15,356 bases of DNA from an uncultured bacterium (GTDB taxonomy: Bacteria; Cyanobacteriota; Vampirovibrionia; Gastranaerophilales; Gastranaerophilaceae). Position 1 is the first letter of the stretch, and each line of letters opens with the position of its first letter. The DNA lies in assembly GCA_900554095.1 (NCBI GenBank), contig USGC01000024.1, forward strand, positions 1 through 15,356, in the 5' to 3' direction. Made by a program: the position numbers and the translations under genes. Shown piece by piece: positions 6,324-14,352 of the stretch. The notes under the pieces are model-generated. The model was not told the origin of the DNA and did no database searches. It saw nothing but the letters and a program-made list of their open reading frames with translations.

Positions 6324-8393
6324 ATGAAGAATAAATATATAGATATAAATAAGGTGGCGAGAGCCAAAGGATTAAAGAGCAATCGTTCTTTAAGAATGGC
6401 TATTCAAAAAGGCAAGTACGAAGCTCGTGAAGTAACAGTTTTCGGCGGTAAATCGTATGAAATACTTTATTCAAGTTTAGAACCTGAAATACAGGAAAAA
6501 CTTGAAGATGAGGAAATGAAATGTACGGCATTAGTTCCTGTAAACAATAAACCTCAAACACCGTCATTTATGTCAGAAAAAGCTAGAATGACAGCATTAG
6601 CAAGAGCAGATGTTGTTAATCAATTACAGAAAGTCAGAACTCAATATAAAACTAAAAAAGAGGCTGATTCTGTATTTTTAGAACTATATAACTCAGGACT
6701 TTTACTTCCATCGGTTTACAAGTTTTTAGGAAGTATCTCAATCGGGACATTGCATTGTTGGTTATCGACTTATGAAGAAGCAAACGATTACAGAAGTTTA
6801 ATACCGGGATATAAAGTAAGCAAACATAATGAATATAACTCAATTCTAAACGATGAAATGAAACAAGTATTTTTAAAATTCTTACTGCATCCCAATAAAT
6901 TTAGTCTTAATAAAGCCGTACATTTAAGTAAAAGTATTCTTGAAAAACGAGGGTATGAGGCATTACCATGCGATTTAAGTTTTAAAAGATTCGCTGAACA
7001 CTACAAAAAGAATAATTATGACAAATGGGTTTTATTTAGAGAAGGCGAGAAAGCATACCACGATAAAGTGGAAGCATATATTGAACGGGATATTTCAGTG
7101 CTTAGTGTCGGCGATGTCTTAATAGCAGACGGACACGTTCTGAATTTTCAAGTTATTAATCCATTCACCGGCAAGCCAACGAGAGCAACACTCGTTGGCT
7201 TTTTAGATTGGAAGTCAACCGCACTTGTAGGTTATGAAATTATGATGACTGAAAATACCCAATGCATAGCATCAGCACTTAGAAATGCAATCATTAATTT
7301 AGGTATGATTCCAAAGGTTGTATACCAAGATAACGGTAGAGCCTTTAAAGCGAAGTATTTTCAATCTTGTGATTTTGACGAGGAGGGCTTTAACGGAGTG
7401 TATGCAAATTTAGGCATCCGCTCCGTTTTTGCTAAACCGTACAATGCAAGAGCAAAAATCATAGAGCGATTCTTCCTTGAATTTCAGGAGGAGTTTGAAA
7501 AAATGATGCCGAGTTACATAGGAACAAGTATTGAAGATAAGCCGGCGTGGATGAAACGGGGTGAGAAGTTACACCGTGAAATGCACAGAAAGATGAATAA
7601 AAACTACATTCCGACGGTTCAGGAAGTTATTAAATATATTGATTGTTGGATTGATTACCATAACTCAAAACCTTGCCCTAACGACCGTTCAAAAACTATT
7701 CGGGAAGTGTTAAATGGTATTCAAAAACAGGATATAGATATAAATATCCTCAACGATTTAATGATGAAGACAGAAGCAAGAACAATAAACAAACATGGAA
7801 TAACATTCCTTGGAATGCATTACAGAAGCGATGTTATACTCGGACTTAGGGATAAAGTTTACATCCGCTACAGCTTGTTTGACCTTTCAAAAGTTCATGT
7901 TTACTCAATGAAAGGCGAGTTTTTATGCGTAGCTCACAGGGTACAAAAAGTTCATCCGATGGCAAATGTTCTCGGAACTGTAAGAGATATGGAAGAATAC
8001 AAACAGCAATACCAGAGACAGCAACGGCAGTTTAAGAAAGCTAAAAAAGAATTTCAGAAATACTTCCCTACCGAAAAAGCTGAAGTTTTGGAAATTGAAC
8101 CTGAAGATAATGTGATAGATATTCAACCGATTATTGAAAAACCTCAGCGTGAACGAAAATTGCGGAGGCGAGCAGAGGCTGGAGAGGCTTGCGTTGAGCA
8201 AGACTCGCAATGCCGTTTAGTGCGAGCCACCAAGCAAACACCTCGTGAACAACAAATGAACGTACCAATATTCAATTCAAATTATGAAAAGTATGAGTGG
8301 TTAATGTCGAATGGAACAACAAATCCTGAAGACAGAAAATGGCTCGCTGATTATATGAGAAGTGATGAATATTACAATTTATACGGAGATTAA
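6324..8393 (+). CDS. MuA/TniA-type DDE transposase
   Basis: It catalyses strand cutting and transfer at the element ends, acting with the ATPase encoded next. The N terminus (IDINKVARAKGLKSNRSLR... GGKSYEI) resembles the Mu-type winged DNA-binding domain. Helical DNA-binding segments follow to about residue 240. The rve (RNase H) core carries Asp269 (IADGHVLN), Asp336 (VYQDNGRAF) and Glu381 (AKIIERFF), counted from the ATG at 6324. The first two match the MuA numbering known to me (D269, D336). A Mu transposase C-terminal beta-barrel (~480-550) is followed by a basic, Gln/Lys-rich helix that may bind the ATPase. Residues ~617-640 come from a GC-rich insert at 8155-8235. The GTG at 6315 in the same frame would add three residues; neither start has a clear ribosome site. 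Two bases separate it from the next gene. Confidence 0.93.
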   Translation: MKNKYIDINKVARAKGLKSNRSLRMAIQKGKYEAREVTVFGGKSYEILYSSLEPEIQEKLEDEEMKCTALVPVNNKPQTPSFMSEKARMTALARADVVNQLQKVRTQYKTKKEADSVFLELYNSGLLLPSVYKFLGSISIGTLHCWLSTYEEANDYRSLIPGYKVSKHNEYNSILNDEMKQVFLKFLLHPNKFSLNKAVHLSKSILEKRGYEALPCDLSFKRFAEHYKKNNYDKWVLFREGEKAYHDKVEAYIERDISVLSVGDVLIADGHVLNFQVINPFTGKPTRATLVGFLDWKSTALVGYEIMMTENTQCIASALRNAIINLGMIPKVVYQDNGRAFKAKYFQSCDFDEEGFNGVYANLGIRSVFAKPYNARAKIIERFFLEFQEEFEKMMPSYIGTSIEDKPAWMKRGEKLHREMHRKMNKNYIPTVQEVIKYIDCWIDYHNSKPCPNDRSKTIREVLNGIQKQDIDINILNDLMMKTEARTINKHGITFLGMHYRSDVILGLRDKVYIRYSLFDLSKVHVYSMKGEFLCVAHRVQKVHPMANVLGTVRDMEEYKQQYQRQQRQFKKAKKEFQKYFPTEKAEVLEIEPEDNVIDIQPIIEKPQRERKLRRRAEAGEACVEQDSQCRLVRATKQTPREQQMNVPIFNSNYEKYEWLMSNGTTNPEDRKWLADYMRSDEYYNLYGD
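8155..8235. repeat. GC-rich, hairpin-forming insert-like segment in the transposase gene
   Basis: This stretch is much more GC-rich than the flanking codons and encodes an Arg/Ala/Cys-rich linker beyond the conserved transposase domains. It contains CTTGC-GTTGA-GCAAG (8188-8202) and a nested TTGCG/CGCAA pair (8189-8193, 8206-8210). It shares AGCAGAGGC with the end of the following ATPase gene (8171-8179 and 9100-9108). It may be a palindromic mobile repeat that inserted in frame. Confidence 0.4.
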
Positions 8394-8395
8394 TT

Positions 8396-9178
8396 ATGAA
8401 TAATACAAAATTTGTAAGAACAAAAAACGTCAAGCAGTTTGTAGCATTGATGGATGAACTCCAAAAACTTCCGCCGAACATCCCAAAACTTGCATTAGTT
8501 TACGGCGACCATGGGCTTGGAAAGACCAAAGCTATAATTTGGTGGGCTACAAGAAACGATGCTATTTATGTAAGAGCCAATAATGAAATGACTCAGAACG
8601 GTTTATTACAAGCTATTGTGGATGAACTCGGGGAAAGACCGCTGTATTTAATGCAGGAAAATTTTAAACTTATCCTCAAACATTTAAAACGAGATCCCAA
8701 AATAATCATAGTTGATGAGGCTGACTACCTATTCAGTAGTAAAAACGTCATAGAAATTTTAAGAGATATTCAAGATTCTACAGGATGCCCTGTTGTTTTA
8801 TCCGGGATGGGTGTGATGGATAAAAAGATTGCAAGGTTCAAGCACTTTGAAGACAGGATCTTTAAGAAACTAAAATTCGAACAATTTAACAGTTCAGATA
8901 TTAAAGAAATTATTAATGAGCTTACCGAGCTTAATTTTACCGAGGCTGCAATAGAATATCTTGCAACAAGGACAAACCAGTTCAGACAGTTAGTTAAGCT
9001 GATTCACAGGATTGAAAAAACATCTGAAACAAACAAATTTGATAAAATTGACGAATATACTTTGAAAGGAATAATTAATGAAAGGCGGATTTTGACAAGA
9101 GCAGAGGCGAACGAAGTGAGCGAGCTCGTCCCTGTGAAAAATCTGACGGAATGCAGATTTGCCGGAGGTAAATCGTAA
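8396..9178 (+). CDS. MuB/TniB-type AAA+ transposition ATPase
   Basis: ATP-dependent target-DNA binding protein that recruits and activates the transposase, as MuB, TnsC and TniB do. The 260 aa contain Walker A GDHGLGKTK (37-45), Walker B IIIVDEAD (103-110), a sensor-I-like VVLSGMG (133-139) and Arg residues at 147 and 154 as arginine-finger candidates. It lacks an extended N-terminal HTH of the MuB kind, so it is nearer the compact TniB/IS21-IstB-like size. The start is supported by GGAG 9 bases upstream. The last ~25 residues derive from a GC-rich segment (9097-9135) containing palindrome CGAGCTCG. Its TAA overlaps the next ATG. Confidence 0.9.
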   Translation: MNNTKFVRTKNVKQFVALMDELQKLPPNIPKLALVYGDHGLGKTKAIIWWATRNDAIYVRANNEMTQNGLLQAIVDELGERPLYLMQENFKLILKHLKRDPKIIIVDEADYLFSSKNVIEILRDIQDSTGCPVVLSGMGVMDKKIARFKHFEDRIFKKLKFEQFNSSDIKEIINELTELNFTEAAIEYLATRTNQFRQLVKLIHRIEKTSETNKFDKIDEYTLKGIINERRILTRAEANEVSELVPVKNLTECRFAGGKS

Positions 9179-9906
9179 TGGAGTACAAAGCTTTTGAACA
9201 GTCTATAATCCAAGACAACAAACTACTTTCCCTATGCAGACGATTAAAAAACTTTACGCGTGAAGATCTTCTCAGCTATTTGGAAATTGAAGAAGAAACT
9301 CTAGATAACATGCTTTTATATTTAATTGATGAAGGCAACATTGAAGAAAATGTCGGAGGCTATTCTTATGTAAAATCTTCTGCATCAACAAGTAATGTTA
9401 AAAGAGAAAACAAAAATTTACATTATATGTTTCAATTTCATTCTCCGGAAACAATTGAGTTACTAATTAAATCTTTTTGTCTTGGATTACAAACTCAGAA
9501 AACGGCATATTTATTGAACTTAAATAATAGTTGTATTGCCGATTTCTATACGGAATTCAGAAAATTGATTTATGAAAGACAGCATAAAATTTTGTTAAAT
9601 TATTTCTTTGAAAAACCACAAATCGGGAGGTATAGAATATTTTTTGAACAATATGCATATTTTTATGTATATAATAATCAGGTTTTTGTGAGTGAAAAAC
9701 TTTTGAGAGAAACTAACGGGAAAGCTTTTAGTAAAACTGAAATCCAAAATTTCAAGAAAGTTTATAGTTATTTAACGAGACAGGTTGCACATAATACTAA
9801 TCAAGCGAAATTACATCATAAGTTAGCAGAAAAAATATGGCGAAGAGAAAGAACTTTTGAAGATTTGTATCATGATTTAAAGAAAAATTTACTTAATATT
9901 TGTTAA
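9178..9906 (+). CDS. Third element protein with HTH-like segments, 242 aa
   Basis: Translationally coupled to the ATPase through TAATG, with CGGAGG about 10 bases upstream, so very likely part of the transposition operon. Residues ~20-65 (FTREDLLSYLEIEEETLDNMLLYLIDEGNIEE) look like a winged helix. Residues ~88-135 resemble the N-terminal HTH of IS1/IS1595-type proteins (IELLIKSF...GLQTQKTAYLLNLNNSCIADFYTEFRKLI). The C-terminal HHKLAEKIWRRERTFEDLYHDL recalls the 'WR-N-R-EDLY' tail of that group. Intermediate catalytic acids expected of a DDE enzyme are not evident. It may be a DNA-binding target selector or regulator; it does not show the zinc-binding pattern of TniQ/TnsD. The IS1595 likeness is by eye and uncertain. 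Confidence 0.75.
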   Translation: MEYKAFEQSIIQDNKLLSLCRRLKNFTREDLLSYLEIEEETLDNMLLYLIDEGNIEENVGGYSYVKSSASTSNVKRENKNLHYMFQFHSPETIELLIKSFCLGLQTQKTAYLLNLNNSCIADFYTEFRKLIYERQHKILLNYFFEKPQIGRYRIFFEQYAYFYVYNNQVFVSEKLLRETNGKAFSKTEIQNFKKVYSYLTRQVAHNTNQAKLHHKLAEKIWRRERTFEDLYHDLKKNLLNIC

Positions 9907-10031
9907 TAAACTTTTCCCCGATTTTTTTTATTAAAACCGTTTAATACTCATAGTTTGTATTTTAAAAACATAAGAAAACGCACATGGCACAAGGCAAGTG
10001 GGCTGTCTTTTCTGTGTTAACTTGAACATTA

Positions 10032-10789
10032 TTATATTAAATTTTCCCTTTTAAGCATTTTTTCAATTTTATAAAATACTGAACAAATATCTCCAGAATA
10101 TTCTATATATTCAATTCCATCAATATTAGAAGGTTTTTCCAGCCCTTTTTCGACTATTATTGCAATTTTATTGGAAGCTAACTTATCTCTAAAAATACGT
10201 AATTCGTGTATTACATTTTGTCTGGCACGTACTTGCCCATCAGCAGTTTCATCTTCTTTCATAAGCGTAAATATTGCAAATTTAATCTTTTCATTTTGTT
10301 TAAATTTCTTAATAACATTATCAATCGACAAGCCGGTTCGGCATTCACTTTCGTAATGTACAGACTTAATATTATGTTCTTCCAATAAGAACAACGCTAT
10401 CCTTGCCCATAATAAATGATGCCCATGCCCAATAAAAACATTAAAATCTTTTAAGGAATTGTTTATAATTTGAGTACTATCAAATTCATTTAATTCCAAT
10501 ATACCTTTTAGTTTTGCAACCTGAGCCCTTGCAATATCATAATTTTTCATAAAAGTATTTGGCTTAACAATTGATTCTTCTAACTTATGTTGTATCAAAA
10601 ATATTTTTACTTTTTCATACCACTTAATAAATAAGTCGCTATCAACGTACGTGTTTTTAATATGAGGTCCCTCGTGTCTATTCCCATAAGCATCTATAGA
10701 TCTATATCTACCACCTTCATCTTTAATAAATTTTGTAGCTAAAACTTTTTCTCCTTCATGGATTATTTTTTTTAAATTTTAATATTCAT
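10032..10789 (-). CDS. TIR-like nucleotide-binding protein, 5' reading frame disrupted
   Basis: The C-terminal domain matches predicted nucleotide-binding TIR-like proteins (PF10137 type): NVFIGHGH, a GLSIDNVIKKF segment, KFAIFTLMKEDET, the signature RARQNVIHELRIF, and PSNIDGIEYI. Such proteins act in bacterial defence, often through NAD depletion. The ATG at 10789-10787 begins one base after the res stop (10793-10791), with AGGG as a possible ribosome site. It reads MNIKI and stops at 10774-10772. Adding one A to the four-A run at 10777-10780 would give MNIKNLKKIIHEGEK and one continuous frame of 252 codons to 10032. Without it, the frame is open from 10778 but the only usable start is TTG at 10598 (188 aa, TIR-like domain intact). 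The missing base may be a real mutation, a phase-variable tract or a sequence error. Confidence 0.75.
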
Positions 10790-10790
10790 A

Positions 10791-13700
10791 TCACACCCTA
10801 ATTTTAAACTCTTTCCAATCCTTAACAGGTTCTTCTGAGAACTGGATGCCGTCTTCAAGTGCTGCAAAATGTTGTTTGCCACAATGTATTTTAAGTTTCT
10901 CAGGACTTCGCAAATCAAATAGGCTTGTTGTTCCTTTTGTTTCAAGTACAAAATAAAGTTTGTGTTCTCCATCTTTTTCCAAGAACACAGCCCAATCAGG
11001 GTTATAACTTCCAATCGGAGTTTCAATTTTAAACCTTGGAGGGATTTTGAAGAACATTTTTACATCAGGATCTTCATCAAGTGATATTGCAAATCTGCTT
11101 TCAACCCCACTGTCATAAATCAGATAATCATAAACGCTGTGCTCTACCTCAACGGCATTACGGTCAAGATTTGCAAGAAGTTCTTCGCTGTCAAAAATTT
11201 CCTGAACATAATATTCCTCACCTGCAAGTTTAACATATTTTATGCCGTCAATAGCCAAACTGTGGCGGTTGCGCGATATTATCTCAAGTGCTTTTTCATA
11301 AAATCCTTGAGGATTGTTTATAAAATCTTTTATTCTGCCGCTTTCCTGTAATATACGAATTATATCGCTCCGTTTTAAAAGCGTTTCGGCTGAAATCAAT
11401 CTGACAATATCCGGCAGAACTTCATAAGAGCCTGCAATATCCAAACTTCTTCTATGCATTTCTGTTGAGGAAACTCCGGCATTTTCAAGTTCTATTTCAG
11501 CAGTTGATGAAACAAGTCTTGCTTTTGGAATAACCGGCATTTCAGACAGCTCTTTTACACAGTTTTTAATTAAGGTTTCAGTGTCAATATTTACTCTGTA
11601 TGTTGTTTTTTGTTTAATTTTATCCCACAATTCTCTAAATTCTGGGGATAAAATTGCCTGTTTTTTCAGTTTAACCATAACTTCTTTATTCGCATCACGA
11701 ATAACAGGGCGGTTGTCGGCTTTTTCTAACGCTTGAATAATTGCACGCTGTGCGGCTTTTGAATAGCGTTCGCTCAAATCAAGTTTGCCGGCTTTAAGCT
11801 GTGCTTTCATTGTGTCTTTTATTTTACCCTCTTTTGAGATTACTTTCATTTCTTTGAGTTCTTCCATAATCTCTGAGGCTTGCTCGTGCGTAAATATTTT
11901 TTCTTCAATACGGGTTTCAACACATTTAACTTCTTTCAGTTTTTCAAAAGTTACAGGTTCAGCCTGTTTCATTATTTTTTTGACTTCTTGTTTTAACGGC
12001 TCTGCTATTTCAGGAAGTTTAATTTCTTCAACTTTTACATCTTCTTTTACGTTGCCGTTAGTATCAAGAACATCATTCGCAACAAGTGCTTCATAAACAT
12101 CAAAGGCAGAGGCTTCATCCATCTGGTGTTCAATTTCGACTTTTTCCTCGTAAGTCAAATCCATCAAAGCACTAAGCTGCAATACACCAAACTTCATACC
12201 GGTTTCCTGTTCAATTTCTTTTTGCAGAGTTTCGGCAAATTCAGCGAAACTTTCGTTTGCCATTACGTGCAGAATGTTTATATTTCTATCTTCAATCCGT
12301 TCACCGTCCTGATTTACACAAAGCCTTAAACCACGTCCGACTTTTTGACGACAGGTAAATGTTGATTTCTGTTCAATTAATGTACAAACCTGAAATACAT
12401 TCGGGTTGTCCCAGCCCTCTTTTAAAGCAGAGTGGGAAAAGATAAATCTTAAAGGACAATCGAAAGACAAAAGCCACTCTTTATCTTTCATAATTGTGTT
12501 ATAAGTATCATCGTCTGCGAGGGTATCGCCTTTAGTGTTTTTGTAAATTCCTTTTTTATCCTGTGAAAAGTAGCCGTTGTGGGCTTTTTCAACATCTGTA
12601 TTAAAATAAGTTTTCAGAGGGGCATACTTTTCTTTGCTCATAAGCTCGTTATAACATTCTTCAAACATCTGAGCATAAATACCTTTTTCGCCTGTTTCAG
12701 TACGGTATTTTTTTACCTCATCAATAAAGAATAATGACAAAACTTTTATACCTTTGCCGTGATAGCGGAGTTCTTTTTCAAGGTGTGCTTCAATTGTTCT
12801 GTATATTTGAGCACGCTTAATTATATTTTCATCAATACTTCCGATAGATTTGCCGAGTTTAACGGTTTCAGAGTTTGTAAATTCAACACATTCAAAATCT
12901 TTTGTGCAATCAATGCCTTCGATTGTGTAGCCTTCATATAAACTACGCTTTCCCGAAAGCATAAATAAATCATCACCGGGTTTGACAGTAATCGTCTTAC
13001 GTTCGACTTTTCCGGCCTTGCTTTCAATATCTATTTCAATTTTTGCCGTAAACCCGTTTTGATTTGATACTGATTTTAAATGTATATACGGTTTGTTGAA
13101 GTCATTAGTTACAGAGTTTGACGAAACACAAATTTGCTTTACAAGTCCCATTTGGTATGCATCAACAGGAGTTAAGCGGTATAACAGGTTTATTTTTTCT
13201 CTGTGAGTTGCACTGTAGCGGAGAACACAAAGAGGATTTAAAGATTGAATTGCCTCTTTAGCTTTTGGCGTGTTGTCAACGGATTGCGGTTCGTCAATAA
13301 TTACAACGGGATTTGTATCCTGAATATATCTCATAGCGGTTTCGCCGTTGAGTTTGTCCTGCTCCTGATTGATTATATTTTCGGCTTTTTTGAATGCGTC
13401 AATATTTATAATCATTATTTCAATATTGCCTGATGTTGCAAACTGGCGGACATCCGAAAGTTTAGCAGAGTTATAAATAAAATATCTGTATGGAATTCCG
13501 TCGTATAGGTTTTTGAAGTGTTCTTCCGTTACCTGCAAGGACTTGAAAACCCCTTCACGTATTGCAACTGTCGGAACAACTATGATAAATTTTGAAAATC
13601 CGTAACGCTTATTGAGTTCAAGAATTGTTTTTGTGTAAACGTATGTTTTACCCGTTCCGGTTTCCATTTCAATAGAAAACTGGCGGCTGTCATAGTCACG

Positions 13701-13931
13701 TGACAGCGGTAATTTGTGACGTCTTTGAATTGAATGCATATTTGAAAGCAGGGTGTCCTGGGCAATTTCAAGCTTATTACCAAACCCGAAATCATTCTGA
13801 ATTAACTTCATCTGATCGGGGTTACGGTCAATAGAAAAAGTCGTGGTTGATTTTTTTTGTCCTGCAAATAAATCAGCAACCGCATTTACTGCCTCTGTTT
13901 GAAATTCTTGATTTTTAAACTTCAACTTCAT
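10791..13931 (-). CDS. res: Type III restriction enzyme Res subunit
   Basis: DNA translocase/nuclease that cleaves unmodified DNA in complex with Mod. The 1046 aa have SF2 helicase motifs: I METGTGKT (89-96), Ia VVPTVAIREG, II IIDEPQ (211-216), III SATHRE (240-245), V around HSALKEGWDNP (500-510) and VI RQKVGRGLRL (528-537). A C-terminal PD-(D/E)XK nuclease is visible as NPDWAVF (Asp979) and LETKG (Glu997, Lys999). Motifs and length are those of an intact type III Res. The ATG overlaps the upstream four-helix gene's TGA (ATGA), with GGGAGGT 8 bases before it. It is followed after one base by the start of the TIR-like gene. Confidence 0.95.
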   Translation of the reverse strand: MKLKFKNQEFQTEAVNAVADLFAGQKKSTTTFSIDRNPDQMKLIQNDFGFGNKLEIAQDTLLSNMHSIQRRHKLPLSRDYDSRQFSIEMETGTGKTYVYTKTILELNKRYGFSKFIIVVPTVAIREGVFKSLQVTEEHFKNLYDGIPYRYFIYNSAKLSDVRQFATSGNIEIMIINIDAFKKAENIINQEQDKLNGETAMRYIQDTNPVVIIDEPQSVDNTPKAKEAIQSLNPLCVLRYSATHREKINLLYRLTPVDAYQMGLVKQICVSSNSVTNDFNKPYIHLKSVSNQNGFTAKIEIDIESKAGKVERKTITVKPGDDLFMLSGKRSLYEGYTIEGIDCTKDFECVEFTNSETVKLGKSIGSIDENIIKRAQIYRTIEAHLEKELRYHGKGIKVLSLFFIDEVKKYRTETGEKGIYAQMFEECYNELMSKEKYAPLKTYFNTDVEKAHNGYFSQDKKGIYKNTKGDTLADDDTYNTIMKDKEWLLSFDCPLRFIFSHSALKEGWDNPNVFQVCTLIEQKSTFTCRQKVGRGLRLCVNQDGERIEDRNINILHVMANESFAEFAETLQKEIEQETGMKFGVLQLSALMDLTYEEKVEIEHQMDEASAFDVYEALVANDVLDTNGNVKEDVKVEEIKLPEIAEPLKQEVKKIMKQAEPVTFEKLKEVKCVETRIEEKIFTHEQASEIMEELKEMKVISKEGKIKDTMKAQLKAGKLDLSERYSKAAQRAIIQALEKADNRPVIRDANKEVMVKLKKQAILSPEFRELWDKIKQKTTYRVNIDTETLIKNCVKELSEMPVIPKARLVSSTAEIELENAGVSSTEMHRRSLDIAGSYEVLPDIVRLISAETLLKRSDIIRILQESGRIKDFINNPQGFYEKALEIISRNRHSLAIDGIKYVKLAGEEYYVQEIFDSEELLANLDRNAVEVEHSVYDYLIYDSGVESRFAISLDEDPDVKMFFKIPPRFKIETPIGSYNPDWAVFLEKDGEHKLYFVLETKGTTSLFDLRSPEKLKIHCGKQHFAALEDGIQFSEEPVKDWKEFKIRV

Positions 13932-14335
13932 TCGGTCGTACCTCCCTCATTCGTTAGTTTGGAGTTTGGAGAGTTAAGAGTTAAGCTTAATGTTTTTGTA
14001 GTAGAAGAAAGCATTTTTCTTAATTCTTCACAATCTGCTTTTATAGAATTATATTCATTTTCATTCAAATATTCGGTTTCACACAGTAAATCCAGCCAAT
14101 AAGCTGTTTCTGCACATTCTTTTAAAGCAATATACACTTTATTTAAAAAGTCTTTTTTGCTACTAGCACATTCGGCTTCTGCGAAATTGGCTCCAATACT
14201 TGTCCCTGATCTTAATATTTGTTTTGATAAAATATACTCGCTTTTTTCGTTACAAAGATGCTTATATAAGTTTACTATTCTAACGGCAAACTTTTTACTT
14301 TTATATTTTGCAGTATTTTCTAATTGAACTCTCAA
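13928..14335 (-). CDS. Four-helix-bundle protein, S23 / 23S-IVS family
   Basis: A 135-aa helical protein with the family signature YILSKQILRSGTSIGANFAEA followed by SKKDFLNKVYIALKECAETAYWLDLL. Members occur in intervening sequences of 23S rRNA genes and scattered between unrelated genes; their role is not well established. The start must be TTG (14335-14333): an in-frame TAA lies just upstream, no other start exists before the conserved core, and GGAG sits 9 bases before it. Mod ends 17 bases upstream, and the stop overlaps the res ATG. The last ~25 residues are low-complexity (LSLTLNSPNSKLTNEGG) and are encoded by one arm of an inverted repeat that brackets the gene, suggesting that it arrived as a unit. 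Confidence 0.88.
   Translation of the reverse strand: MRVQLENTAKYKSKKFAVRIVNLYKHLCNEKSEYILSKQILRSGTSIGANFAEAECASSKKDFLNKVYIALKECAETAYWLDLLCETEYLNENEYNSIKADCEELRKMLSSTTKTLSLTLNSPNSKLTNEGGTTE
13961..13982 (+). repeat. Left arm of inverted repeat bracketing the four-helix gene
   Basis: GGAGTTTGGAGAGTTAAGAG plus TT matches the reverse complement of 14327-14348 at 17 of 22 positions. It encodes part of the protein's low-complexity tail. Confidence 0.55.
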
Positions 14336-14348
14336 CCCTTAACACTCC
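14327..14348 (-). repeat. Right arm of inverted repeat bracketing the four-helix gene
   Basis: Read on the minus strand this is GGAGTGTTAAGGGTTGAGAG plus TT. It carries both the GGAG ribosome site and the TTG start of the four-helix gene, so the putative cassette would bring its own translation signals. Confidence 0.55.
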
Positions 14349-14352
14349 AATC

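Larger units (their letters stand above)
5361..9906 (+). mobile_element. Mu/Tn7-like DDE transposable element, core; right end not located
   Basis: The core consists of the left-end repeats, a divergent orphan gene, a MuA/TniA-like transposase, a MuB/TniB-like ATPase and a coupled third gene. The left end lies about 50 bases beyond tRNA-Asp. I searched by eye for inverted copies of CAGTTTGATT or TGTATT to the window edge and found no convincing right end. 9906 is therefore only the end of the last recognised transposition gene, and the true element may extend through the restriction operon. No Cas genes, CRISPR array or recognisable TniQ are present. Confidence 0.75.

Noticed and set aside
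9948..9970. TAGTTTGTATTTT resembling the left-end motif
   Set aside because: It has the same orientation as the left-end copies rather than inverted, the match is imperfect, and the region is AT-rich.
9999..10028. Candidate right end reading TGTTCAAGTTAACACAG on the minus strand
   Set aside because: It starts with TGT and contains AGACAG, but lacks the CAGTTTGATT motifs. The bases beyond it (TTATT) do not repeat those before 5361 (TTGAG).
10207..10215. TGTATTACA identical to the start of left-end copy B
   Set aside because: It is a 9-base match inside the TIR-like coding sequence with no accompanying CAGTTTGATT motif, so most likely chance.
10772..11026. 84-codon minus-strand frame overlapping the end of res
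   Set aside because: It is out of frame inside the conserved nuclease region of res. Only its last few codons (MNIKI) matter, as the displaced start of the TIR-like gene.
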